Shown here: positions 50,026 through 61,369 of the stretch, one piece after another
Layout: every line of letters starts with the position of its first letter
Position numbering within the stretch: the stretch's first letter is position 1
DNA from: Neckera pumila
Lineage: Eukaryota > Streptophyta > Bryopsida > Hypnales > Neckeraceae
Direction of reading: 5' to 3'
Assembly: GCA_963969595.1 (NCBI GenBank)
Contig: OZ018416.1
Span: forward strand, 9,874,065-9,938,064
DNA length: 64,000 bases
Translations under genes and position numbers: made by a program
The notes under the pieces: generated by a model
Databases searched by the model: none
What the model saw: the letters and a program-made list of their open reading frames with translations, nothing else
What the model was told of the DNA's origin: nothing

Positions 50026-50232
50026 GATTTTGGAATAAAGATATATTGAAATTCAACAAATGATTAATGATGGCTATTTGAAGATTTTGGAATAAAGATA
50101 TATTGAAATTCAACAAATGATTAATGATGGCTATTTGAAGATTTTGGAATAAAGATATATTGAAATTCAACAAATGATTAATGATGGCTATTTGAAGATT
50201 TTGGAATAAAGATATATTGAAATTCAAAATGC
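50026..50232. repeat. 57-bp tandem repeat, 3.6 copies
   Basis: Exact copies of a unit starting gattttggaataaagatata begin at 50026, 50083, 50140 and 50197. The copies are identical, so the array is young. 57 is a multiple of three, which keeps a meaningless ORF open on the minus strand. Confidence 0.95.
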
Positions 50233-50822
50233 TTTTATACTACAATTACACTAATTTACCTGAAAGTCATCAAATCTAAATTAGTGCACATTGAAAATTA
50301 TAGCATTTTCAAAACAATTAGTATAGCTAACAATAAAGTTCATTATTAGAGAATTGCATGGATTCCAATTGTATAATGCTAAAAATTATAAGAATACGGG
50401 ATCTCTTATTCCAGGACTTCATCCCATAGGAAGTAATATTGGCCAAGTTCCTCATTTTTGACCTTGAGAGGCATCATTGGTTTTACCTTATATTGAGTAT
50501 TTTGCATGAGTGGTTAGTACTACTTACAAATCAATGCAAATGCGTGGAGGATGCAAAATGGATAGGCATGTTTTCCCATATAGAAGACCCTATATCCACC
50601 CTGGTATGGAAAAATCTAGTTTCTAATAATTGTCTTTTGGTACTCAATGCTCAGTCCCTATTGCTAGCTAGAGATGTTCCTATAGCAAGTACAGGCCTTT
50701 TTTTGAGGCAGCTTTCCATCATCCCAACTTCAATTAACTCTATTTTGCTCTCTAGCTTTGTTCAAAGAATTCATATTCTGTAGATTAAGAAGAGCCACTT
50801 CAATCTCCCATACCTTCTTTCT

Positions 50823-50922
50823 GTTGGTGTAGTTTTATCTCGAGCGGTTAAGTTCAAAAAATGGTTCCCAATTTATGGTGAGTATACAACTGCTAAGGTA
50901 GGAGGTTCAAATTCTAGAGGGT
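50823..50922 (+). repeat. tRNA (Ser/Leu-like)-derived SINE head or pseudo-tRNA
   Basis: 'tatctcgagcggttaag' resembles the D-arm/A-box of class II tRNAs, and 'gtaggaggttcaaattct' the T-arm/B-box about 60 bp on. Arms around them do not pair well enough for a functional tRNA. A nearby hairpin (aatggtgttt...aaacaccatt, 50966-51001) follows. Confidence 0.4.
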
Positions 50923-53900
50923 CATTTAGAACCGCCATATAGACTCGCCTAGAATGGACACTTGAAATGGTGTTTAATCCCTACAGGATCAAACACCATT
51001 TTTTGGCAACATAGCAATTTTGGGCACCTCATTGCGAATGGAAATTTTAATTTTTTCTTTGAAGTTTTCACACAAGATGTGCCCAAGGGGTAGCTTCAAG
51101 CACCAATAATTTTCATAACTTTTGACTTTATGGGTAAGAAGTTAATGCATGATATGTAATTTTCCGCGTTCGGAGGGTAGCCCGGGTAGCTCAAAAAAAT
51201 TCTTTAAGAAACACTTTTTTGAAAAATTAAAATTTGAAATTGGTTCTTTAGATTTATATGTACGCAAGAAGCTTTGAATCATTCCATTTGGATTAATGAT
51301 TCAAAATTTATGAGGAGTCTTAGTTTGAGGGTAGTTATGGAATCTCTACTCTAAAATAAACTTTGAAGTCCTTTATCTAACTCAATTTTCAATATTTTTG
51401 AATAAAACAAAAAACATTGGGTGTATATTGTTTATTACAACATTATAACCGTTGCGATTGGCATTTTTCAATTCCCTAATTAAATTCTTAGACAATTTAA
51501 TATTTTGAGTCATTTTCTACCTCTTCCTACTTACTATTTTTTTCCTATATATTGTACAATTCCAAATGATCTAAAAATTTTCAAGCATGTAGCCAACTTG
51601 CCTTGAAGCATGAATCCAAAGAGTAACCATCATTTTGGACATTTTTTCATACAAATGTGACCTTGTGAAGGGCAGCTGCCCGGATTTTTGCAGTGATTAA
51701 AAAAGGATTTTTGTCAATTCAAACGCTATTATCATGCAATCTACATGGTGGAAAATTCTGAAATTTTTTCCACGTCTTCTTAAACCAGTATACTAGAAGA
51801 TCCTATGGTTACATGTGTTCAAAAATGTTTTTTTTCTAAAGTTTGATACTTGTATTAGAAGTGATAGATTTGGAGCGGTTTTGGTGAAAACATAGTCAAA
51901 ACCTTTAGGGGTTAAATGGATCTTCTATAGTCATTGAATGGATCAATAAAAAAATTACTACTAATGGAGTATTATTTATTGCAAGAACCAAGTGTTGTCT
52001 TGCTTTCCCAATTTCTCTCTAGAAGTTGCAAGTGAACAGTTTATGAAATACCTAGGGTTGTAAATAGGGACCTACCTATGACACATCTTGTTTGAAAATT
52101 CATAAATAATTCAAAAATGCTTCAAAAAGTACAAAATGACTTGTGTTACAATCAAAATCTATTTCTCTTTTGTCTCAAAAATGAGCAAAAAATAATTCCA
52201 TCCAAAAAAACACATGAAAAAGGCGGACTAGCCCTTAGATACTTGCTTTTAGAGCCTCCTACCTTATCAGATGTAAGCTTTTCAACCACAACTGCCTACT
52301 CTAGAGATCAATTCCATCTAACTGATGTAGACAACTTTCCATCACTTTCTTACCAAACTGGAAGGAGTTATGGCACAAAATTAGATTCTTGAAAGAACCT
52401 ACTTCGAAGAATCTCCAGTTCATAGATTTTATACTTGTTCACAAACCTTAGAAATTTGGGATTATGTCCAATCTAAACTTTATCATTTATATGGGATATA
52501 GACAATAATAGGACCTCATGATAGATTGGATTTTTTCTAATGCGTTTTTGTCTCTTCAACTTCTAAACAGTTCCAAGATCTTAAGATTATTTAGATCCTA
52601 CTACACAACCCTTCACTATAGATTATCTAAATCTCTTGAAATGCCCAATTAAAGACTCAATTTAGGTCTCATCATTGTCAACAAGATGCAATGAATATAT
52701 GGGCCAAATTTGATAGTATTTGGCTTGAATCACTAATCTTGGCTAGCAGAAATGGTATCTCTTGAAAGAAGAAAGATCCCTCTTCTTGCTTAGTCTTTTA
52801 ACTTGGCATTCATTGTTTATTTTCTATTTTTGCTCTTATCTCTTCATTGACCAACCTCCATTGTTTTGTATTCAAATTTTTTTTAATGCAATGGTTCTCT
52901 CCATTTGTTCAAAAATAAATAAATAAATAAATGTAAGAATAGAATAACAACAATAGAACTATAGAACAAGAAATATTTGATATACCGGGAGGGTTAGATT
53001 CATTAGACCCTATACAAGATCATTTCTTTTAGGGTTGAACTAACCTTTCATATAATGGAATTTAGAGTTTTCAGAATTTCATTTCATAAGATTTTGAACG
53101 CTTTGTGTGCTTTAACAATAGAATTCTCACAACTTTATCACGGTATTAAAGACTTTAGCGAATCTTTTGTGACCTTCAGCAATGGGATCCTCATAGCTTA
53201 GTAAATTTGCAAAAAGACTGGTTAAATTTCAATCCCATTCAATGAATATAGTCTCTTTGGTCTCTCCAAAGGGGGGGGGGGGGGGAAAAGAGTAAGTTTA
53301 TGTACTCCATAGATTTTTCATATTTATAAAGCCATCACCTTATGCGTCTTATTTTTCATTTTTCATCGAGTATTGTTGAGGACTCACATTATTTTCATTC
53401 ATATTTTTTACACTATTCAGTTATGCCACGTTAGAATTCTGAAGATTTCATTACACGCCATCCTCAATTATATTTTGAATAATTTTTTGACGAATCTGAC
53501 CCGAGCGTAGGGTATCCTACTTACACAGCTGGTGCTTGATTCTGACAGCGACCTACTGTAGAATTTCCAGAATTGACCTAGAAATGATCTCGAATTTCAG
53601 GATTAAACTCATCCTAAGAAAAGATTCTTCAGATTGTTCATAAATAGAAAACAGTCTCCAAAACGAGCAGTTAATCGCAGGTGTCTGTAACTCAAATTGA
53701 CACGTATAATATTCATGCAACAATCAGTACAGAACGATACTGCAAATCTTTAATATCAAGAAACCACAATCTTCGGACGTCAGTACTCCTAAACCATGTC
53801 ACATTTCTACTAAACGAAAAATATTATCTGAACATGCCTCACTCCTAGATCTTTCTACATTTATTAAACCAGTATTTAAACTCTTCCCTTGAGGCAGAGA

Positions 53901-53979
53901 CAACAAAATCAGAATTGACATAATGAGTCCCGCAATAACTTAAATCTCACAGGAGCTCTACCTCAAAGTCTTCTTCACC

Positions 53980-55900
53980 CAAGTCCTAAGAGCAAAGCTT
54001 GTATCCAACTTTGAAATAGGTCATCTCTTTCCAGTTGCTGGTTGAGAATCCGAAGATCAGAAAACCTGCATTGCACATGACAAGCCGAAACCAAAAACAC
54101 ACCAACTACAAAATGCAAATGGACAAGCAGCAACAAGTTAAGTCTGCAAAACAATAGTAGATCAGAATTTAAGGACGAAATTTACCTTCACTCACCTTCA
54201 ACTGACCAAAAGATGAGGTTGACGAAGCCGTGAAACTCATTAAACTTTCCCATTCCTTGGTTCACTATCTTCACCTGCAAACCTTACCATTTATGTCAAG
54301 GAGCAGGGAAAGGCCGAAAAGCTCTTAACAAACACCTTGAAAGTTACCATCGTTCAGAGAATCCACGTGTAAGGCCAACAGAGACTCGGTGCATGCGATC
54401 ACCCACAGGGACCTGTGGCTGGAGCTGAGATTCTGAGAGGCCGGAGCTGGTGGCGAGTACACGGTGTCATCTCTCACAGTATTTCAGCTCCAACTCCCAA
54501 GAAGCAAAAAGTCCCCACTCCGAACGGCTCAAAAGCAAACAGGACTGAGCTCCTTCAAAAGCAATAAGAGCGCTGGAAGGTGAACTTCAAATCATTTCCC
54601 ACAGCTGGACGGATCAGGTCGCCATGTACACAACGGACTGGATGCTGGGGCAGATCTGGGAACTCACGGTTAATTATATTGACCTCAGCAAAGGTGACAC
54701 CTTCATTCATGGATCAACGGAACCCAGGACCACCAGAGCAGTAAACGGAAAAGGAACCCAACGCCGGACGTGCAGTAACCAAAACAGCGGTCAGTTTCGG
54801 AAGGCAGAGATGGATCTTTGAAATTCTTGGTTAATTATGCACGGGCGACACCTTCAGTAATCGATCCACTGACCAAGATCATCAGATCAGTGAAGCGCTT
54901 GGGGCATGTGCAGACTTGGGCCCAACATCCAAACAGAACGGACACTCTTAAACGATGGATACCTTCTACACCAGCCCCTTCATTTCTTCAATAACAACCT
55001 TTAGCCTCCAGAATAGCCCAACACTGAAATCACTAACCCCGCCTCAAAAAAGTGTGGGAACTCCTTCAGGAATAGATGCTACAAAGGGTGACCCAGTGTG
55101 TTGCATCCCCTGTAGGCTCCAACCAACCCGCCAAAGCCTCAGTAAGCAGAATTTAAAAGAATTAAGAAAGATGAGATGTACAGGACTACATTGCTTCTAA
55201 AAATGATTAAACAGAAATAAACGCCTCTCCTTAAGTTGAAAGATGTACAAAGGTGAAGGAAAATACTGACCTTCCCTGCAAACAGTCAATCAGAACCAAC
55301 AATCCAGTGTCCAAGCGCAAATGGGTCAATACGAGCTCCCGAACACAGAACCCCAATTTTTTTCCAGTACTATCATCCCCGAAACGAATACCTTCCATCA
55401 CATAAGAACTTGCAGAGGAACAAAACCCAGCGTCTTACGTCCTTGGGGTACGTGCCACATGTATCCGCCATCCAACTTACACTGCCCTAGTGCCCAGCGA
55501 CCACAGGAAAACGACCAGAGATATGAGAAGAACCAACCACGGGGAGCCGGGACCAGATGCAGACCACGGAACGGACCACGGACCACGGACCACGGAGCAC
55601 GCACACTGCCAATGAGTAGTAGTAGTAGTAACTTGAAACTTTGCGGGATATTGAATATGAAATCTCAGAAGCAACAGGTTGCATCCAGCATGTATCCCAA
55701 GCTGAATGTAACTGATAATGTTTTCCGCCATTGGAGAGTCCCCAGCACATCACACTACCACAAGAAGAATCCCCACAGTAGTCAAACCAATTGGCCTCGT
55801 CATCATCACAATTTGTCTGCCTCTGCCTCCTTGAACCAAGAACAGTCAGCAATCAACAGCATATTTCCTTCCATAACTAGCACTCGAACACAAGTAAACC
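53980..55900 (-). other. GC-richer region downstream of RZ-1, possibly spliced
   Basis: This 1.9-kb stretch is less AT-rich than the intergenic DNA and could be a long RZ-1 3' UTR or a separate transcript. On the minus strand splice-like sites at about 54275 (TTTGCAG), 54193 (GAAG/GTGAG) and 54073 (AATGCAG) would join short open pieces into a peptide of about 53 aa that includes GFLIFGFSTSNWKEMTYFKV. I do not recognise it. The segment also has a diverged direct repeat, 54640-54745 against 54790-54900 (shared 'gttaattat', 'acaccttca', 'atcaac/atcgat'). No confident gene is called. Confidence 0.3.
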
Positions 55901-56001
55901 CCCTTCAACCTCTATGTAGAGCTGCAGCAAAAACGAAGGGCCTCCTTTTCTTCTTCTCCTCCTCCTTCTTCATTCCCTTGTCAGAGTCCTCATCCGTGTT
56001 C

Positions 56002-57544
56002 TCAATAACGATCATCGTGACCACGGGATCCCCCACTGGGTCGGTCATAAGGCCCTGAACGGTCTCGGGTACCGCCCCCCTCGTAACGGGACGCGCCTCC
56101 ACCAGCGCCGGCATATCGGTCGCCACCTGCATAACGGTCACTGCCGCGGCTACTGTCCCTCTCACGCCCGTAATCTGCACGGCTGTCTCTGGCATATGGC
56201 CCTCCGTTCTTACGGTCCGGACCCCCGGAACGATCCCCATAACGATCGCTGCCGCGACCTCCGCCGTAACGGCCTCCCCCGCCGCCACCGCCATAGCGGT
56301 CACCTCCACCATATCGATCACTGATAACACCCCCAAATTCCAGTCAGTTCCTACACATTGGTGTGCTGATTCCACAGCAACTGCTCCCATGCTGGCAGAG
56401 ACCAGCACTGAACTCAATAAATTGGGAAATCCAATCAACGGGGCACATATTCCAGTATATTACCAGATGATCATTACTACAGTCCTATGGTGGAAGTCAT
56501 TCCCGGTCATACAACAGTATTAACGAAGCATATCTTGCATACATTAAATCGAGAGCTCACCTATACCTTGGTAATAAACTAAATGTGGCAGCACATACCA
56601 CTGGTTTCCCACCTTAAGTATGCGAGACGAAATATATCCAAGAGTACATTTCATACAACTAACTCATTCATGGCAACTGGGTAGGAACACGACAACATGG
56701 CGGACAATGTCATTCGAGAACGTTCTTTTCGTCTTCGCGCTGTCAAGCCAAGATCGTCATACTCACTACTGTACACCTTCGCTGTCTAAACAAAAGCTTG
56801 GATGAACTCTGGTCAAATCATTAGGACCACAAGCAGCGGTGGTAAGTACTGCGAATGACCTCGGGATCCGCAATAAGCAACATGGACGAGAAGATACTAA
56901 CCTTCCACTGTCGTAACGGTCGCGGCCAGAGTAGCGGCCACCCCCACCACGGTCACCCCCACCCGTGGGGCACTCGCGAGCCCAGTGGCCAGGCTGACCG
57001 CATTTGAAGCAGTCGCCTCCGCCACCACCACCACCGCCTCGGCCACCACCTCCGCCACCGTATCCACGGTCGCCACCTCCGCCGCCGTCTCTACCTTTCG
57101 GCTTCGCACGATTCACCGTTATGGGACGGCCGTCGAGCTCTTTCCCGTGCAGACGCTCGATCGCCTCGTCCATTGAGCGCTCATCTCCGAAGTTAACGAA
57201 GCCGAACCCCCGCGAGTGGCCCGTTTCTTTGTCCACGATCACCTGCACAACAAACGCACCATATGTCAACATCATCACCAGAAAGCAGGCAAGAGAAATA
57301 CTCATTGTTATCTACGATGAGTTATTACACTTGCATAATCAGACTGAACGAACTTCTGAAGTATAAGCAATATTTATAGCCTGTACATACACCAAAAATT
57401 TCACTCCAAAGGAGCATAAAAGAATCTCCATACCTTCGCCTCCAGGACGCTGCCAAAGTGACGGAATTCATCTTCTAATCCCTTGTCCGTGGTATTCCAC
57501 GACAAGCCTCCCACGAAACACCGAAATTCCTCCGCCTCTGCCAT
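56002..57544 (-). CDS. RZ-1: Glycine-rich RNA-binding protein with CCHC zinc knuckle (RZ-1 type)
   Basis: Coding exons are complement(57434..57544), complement(56902..57242) and complement(56002..56320), in phases 0 and 2, giving 256 aa. Residues 7-85 are one RRM: RNP2 is CFVGGLSW (9-16) and RNP1 is RGFGFVNF (48-55). A glycine run follows, then one CX2CX4HX4C knuckle (Cys115, Cys118, His123, Cys128; [14 protein letters not shown]). The C-terminal 105 residues are rich in Arg, Gly, Asp, Ser and Tyr with repeated DRYGG and SDRY blocks, ending HDDRY. Length and order match plant RZ-1 proteins, which are nuclear, bind RNA and act in splicing and cold responses. ATG 57544 is the first in the mature 5' end. 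A second frame also stays open across exon 3 (55905-56438); I treat it as a by-product of the GC-rich repeat. Confidence 0.94.
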
Positions 57545-58450
57545 ATCCGTTCCTTCGCACAACTTCAACCTGCAGACAACAACAATGCAACGTCCACTGT
57601 AAATTACGCAACATACACAAAGATAAAAAAAACTCAAAACTGACCAAATAGGAAACAACTATACCAACTCCAGGATACGTTACACGAAACGTAATAGCCA
57701 CCAATGAACAGCCAATAGACCAAAAAAAAGAGGTCACCATAAGCAAAAACGGTTATCTTGACCACCGACAACTTCTATATTCTAAGAAAGACACATGTCT
57801 GTAGGTCACACACCATACCTCCAACTCTCAAAGCCTAAACGGTTATCCAGAAAACCTAAAAAAAGAACACTCTCCAAAGCCCTATAACCGCGCAACTTCA
57901 AAAGCGGAGAACCAAAACATCTTCCAAACACGAAACCAAACCCCAAGACAACCTCCACACATCACCGATCTCGAAATAACCCTCCCACACCACCTAAAAC
58001 GATTTCCACGGTAACCTAAACGATTTTCCACGGTAACCTAAACCATAATAGACCTCAACAATAATCTTATCGCCATGACGCCATTTCAAATACGAGTAAG
58101 AGCAACACTCTGCGGCTCCACACATTTTCCAAGGAAACCTAAACCATAATACACAAGAAACAAACATGCCGAAAGATTAGAGACTCAATGTTACCCCCCG
58201 GGAGACACTTACCGGAGAGAGTGAGAGAGTGAGTTGATCACGCGCCTTTCTAGCGGCGGAAGTTCCAACTGCAAAACGGGAGAGAATAGGAACGAACAAA
58301 GACTGTTTCTCGACGGTGAAAAGAATGAGAACCCGGAGAGGTGTCTTCCGCGTCTCGTTGTGCCGATTCAGACAGGAAGAAGAGACACCACAAGAGGGAG
58401 GGGAGAGAGAGAGAGAGAAGTGGAAGGCGCGCTCAGGACGTAACCTTTCC
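57545..58450 (-). promoter_or_regulatory. RZ-1 5' UTR with leader intron, and proximal promoter
   Basis: A 25-nt leader segment (57545-57569) directly precedes the ATG and is bounded by an acceptor (CTGCAG). A good donor (CTCTCCG then GTAAGTGT) at 58213/58212 gives a leader intron of 643 bp, 57570-58212. The upstream leader exon, from 58213 to about 58430, carries a (GA)n run near 58400. Leader introns are common in plant RNA-binding-protein genes and can raise expression. The Copia insertion at 58493 lies just upstream and may mark the limit of the native promoter. Confidence 0.55.
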
Positions 58451-58492
58451 TTGAGGAGCGCGGGCGGATGAATGCTTCAGATGAATGCTTTG

Positions 58493-59083
58493 TGTTGTGA
58501 TGAAGAGAGCAAACAAGAGAGATATAACTTATGTATTATGAGGGTTATCTTATCACATATACTAGTGTGACCCTGTGCCGTTGGCTCAATTTTCATCTAC
58601 TCCCGGTTCTACTCCTGGTTCTACTTTTGATTCTACTCCCAGTTCTACTCCCAGTTCCACTCCCAGTACCAAGAATGCCACCAAAATCAAAGTAAAAGTA
58701 ATTTTCTAATTTTTTAATCAATAAATACTTTGAAATTCAATAACTTTTGCACCACCGCTCCAAACGCCACGAAACCAAGCTGGTGCACCCCTCCTCAGTG
58801 AGAGCTTTCCGATGGTACCAAGCACGCGGCCGGGAGACGCACGGTCAGGAAGTTGTCCACGCTACAAACAAAACAAAACAAAACAAAACAAACAAACAAA
58901 CAAAGAGCCTCATTTAAGGTATTGATATATATCACATATATATATATATATGGAGGATCATAGCCTTCGTAGTACCACTAAAAATAGAGGGAGTACTATT
59001 TTTACTTTAATATAAATACTCTTAACCTAAGTTAATTGGTTGACTGGGATCATCATCTTATCTTATCCTATCTTATCTCAACA
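58493..59083 (-). repeat. Copia 3' LTR with a nested insertion
   Basis: The outer part (58493-58561) and inner part (58930-59083) together equal one 205-bp LTR. The 368 bp between them are absent from the other LTR and are bordered by a repeated tatcacatata, so they were inserted after the Copia element arrived. Confidence 0.88.
58562..58929. mobile_element. Nested short retroposon in the Copia 3' LTR
   Basis: A 368-bp insertion with an 11-bp target duplication (tatcacatata at 58551-58561 and 58930-58940). It has no ORF. Its interior is related, in reverse complement, to 2270-2640: both contain 'gtgcttggtaccat.ggaaag', 'gaatttcaaagtattta' and 'aaaattacttttactttga'. A (CAAAA)n-like run lies near one end and short repeats of 'actcccagttct' near the other. 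The long variable target duplication and simple-repeat tail suggest a SINE-like retroposon; I cannot assign a family. Confidence 0.65.
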
Positions 59084-59192
59084 CTCCTCCTCAATCCCAG
59101 GTTACCTCGTTAAAAAACTTAATTGTGATAAAAGTCTTTATAAGGAAAATTCACAGAAAGAAAAAGAGCGTAACCTATTGTAAAACAAGATC

Positions 59193-60014
59193 TTAAAGAG
59201 ATCGTATGCCTACTTCTTGAACCAATCGTTTGTGGACGTAGGCAAAAAGTGCCTTTGTAAGAAAGTCGGCAATGTTGTGGGAGGATTGAATTTTCTTCAC
59301 TTCAATTTCTCCTGACTTGATAAAGTCTTGAGTAAATCCAAAGATTTGTGGACTGATGTGTTTCGTTCGATCAGCCTTGATGAATCCGCTAGTTACTTGT
59401 GTCACGCATGCTGCATTATCTTCAAATATCACTGTCGGTTGTGTGCCGTGGTTGAGTTCACATTGATGTGAAATGATCTTGTTGATTATCCGCAACCAAA
59501 CTGCTTCTCTTGTCGCTTCATGAAATGCTATTAACTCCGCATGGTTGGTTGATGTGGCAGTCACTGTCTGCTTGACGGACTTCCATGATATTGGTGCGTT
59601 GTTTCATAAGAAGATATAACATGTCTGAGACTTGTCGGTGTTTTCGTCTGACTTGAAACCAGCATCTACATATCCGACTAAATTAGATGCTCCATTCTTT
59701 GTATAATGTAGTCCTAAGTCTTCAGTTCCACAGAGGTATCTAAAAAGATGCTTGATTCCATTCCAATGTCGCAATGTAGGCTTCTGGCTATGCCGAGCTA
59801 GCACGCTTGTTGCGAATGATATATCCGGCCAAGTATAAGTAGAGAGGTATAGTAAAGCTCCGACCGTTGTGAGGTACCGTTGCTTGTCATATTCCTCCTC
59901 CTCCCCCTCACAAGGTCGGTATGGGTCATCATAGGGCTTGCTGCGGTCAATCATGGGAGTAGATAAAGGATTTGCTTGAGTAGTATTACTGCATGGAGAA
60001 CTCCATGCCCCCAC
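59193..60014 (-). pseudogene. Copia RT C-terminus and RNase H
   Basis: Two open pieces follow the integrase. The first has NPLSTPMIDRSKPYDDPYR, GALLYLSTYTWPDISFA and LFRYLCGTEDLGLHYTK, the usual end of Copia RT. The second is RNase H with AELIAFHEATREAVWLR, VIFEDNAACVTQ and HNIADFLTKAL. No YVDD-type catalytic core is present; integrase sequence (MWGHGVLHA) joins directly to this region near 60000, so roughly 1.3 kb appears deleted. Confidence 0.8.
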
Positions 60015-61369
60015 ATCGTGCTAGGCAACTTTGCATGGATGGATAAAGGCCGGGTGATGAGCTGGATCTTTTTGATATACGCCTCCGCCAATCCATTTTG
60101 GGAATGCTCAAACGGTACAGAGTATGTAAGTGAAATCCTGGTAGCAACACAATAATCCTCAAAGGTGTGAGATCGAAATTCTTGGGCGTTGTCCATCCTT
60201 AAACTCTTCACAGGATAGTCCGGATGATGAGTCCGAAACTTAATAAGCATGGTCAAAAGCTTGGAGAATACTATGTTTCAGGTGCTGAGCAAAGACACCT
60301 TCGAGTATTTGCCTGAAGCATCAACAAGCACAAGAAAATATCGAAATGGTCCAGAAGACGGAGTAATAGGTCCACATATATCACCTTGTAGGCGTTGTAA
60401 CATAGGGGGGAGTTCCATTGGTAGCTTCCATTATGAAGGGCGCTTAATAAACTTTCCTTGTGAACATGTTGCACAGCTCCCGACCTTGTCAGCATCACTT
60501 GTGCACAAATTGTATCCTTCCAACAAAGGTCCTCCTTGTGTCCTCCTGAACATAGTGGTGCCTGGATGGCCCAACCGACTATGCCACAATCCAGTCTTAG
60601 TTGGAAAAGGGAGTATCAAAGCAGAGCCCCATGGGTTGCTATCACATAGTCCATCGACTCCTACTTTCGCAATGGCATGGAATATCGGCCTTGCCTAAGT
60701 TCCCGGTACTCTTCATCATCTCCTACCGAAGTAGAGAAGTGGAAAGCTGACTCCTTAGGAGGGCTTATTAATATCTCGTATAGGTCGGTAATTCCTGCTT
60801 TCACAATGGCAAGGCGTCGCCGTCCTTGCCTGAGTTCCAACACCTCTTCATGGTCATCCAACGCAGTGGAGACATCCATCCCATTGGCCTGTAAGTCTTG
60901 GTAGCTGATCAAGCTCCGGGGGGCATCAGGGGCATACATTGCTTTTTCACACAAGAGAGGGGTCCCCCCAGGCAATACTATAGTTGCCTAGCCCTCTCGG
61001 AACCGAAAGTTCCGACTTCCAGCGATTGTGATGATATCACAAGTTCGCCAGGCAGCTACATCATGTCCAGTAAATGCGAAGTATTTTGGATCTCTTAGAA
61101 TTGTATGCGTCATGGCACTGTCTATGAGAGCTATATCTGCAGGAGCTATATCTGTAGGAGGTAGTTCTTCAGAGATAAGTACCATATAATTTTCGATATT
61201 TATATCCAAAGAGGAAGGGGCATCTAGCGTATGAGCCTCTCTCTTTTCATTTCTAAGCTTCTCTAGCTCTTCATACATACTAATGAAGTACGCAGGAGTG
61301 CGGCAATCTTGGGCAATATGCCCTTGACGGTCGCACTTGTAACAAGTACGCATGTCATTAGGAAAAGAT
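60015..61369 (-). pseudogene. Copia zinc knuckle, protease and integrase (broken)
   Basis: In order on the minus strand: the CCHC knuckle CYKCDRQGHIAQDC; a protease-like ALIDSAMTHTIL, in which the normal DSGA is DSAM; the pre-integrase LWHSRLGHPG with CATCSQGK; and integrase pieces with SLRMDNAQEF and PFEHSQNGLAEAYIKK. Frames change between blocks. A tandem duplication seems to lie inside the segment at 60660-60900: ELRQGR occurs twice with similar acidic sequence before it. Confidence 0.75.

Larger units (their letters stand above)
48900..52940 (+). pseudogene. Possible LINE remnant
   Basis: Scattered open pieces on the plus strand look vaguely LINE-like: SWKANKFFYLIRKFQKVSPK at 49010, IFDLERHHWFYL at 50455, KKTHEKGGLALRYLLLEPPT at 52205. 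The stretch ends at 52910-52938 in 'tttgttcaaaaataaataaa', like the AT-rich simple tail of a plant LINE. No catalytic RT motif is readable, so this is tentative. Confidence 0.25.

Noticed and set aside
49994..50227. Repeat protein on the minus strand
   Set aside because: It arises only because the 57-bp tandem unit is a multiple of three.
50823..50922. Functional tRNA gene
   Set aside because: The acceptor and anticodon arms do not pair convincingly; only the box motifs are tRNA-like.
55321..56058. 245-codon plus-strand ORF
   Set aside because: Its right part is antisense to the last RZ-1 exon, the left part has a translated ACGGACC repeat, and there is no recognisable domain.
57004..57366. 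Proline-rich plus-strand ORF
   Set aside because: It is the complement of the glycine-rich codons of RZ-1.
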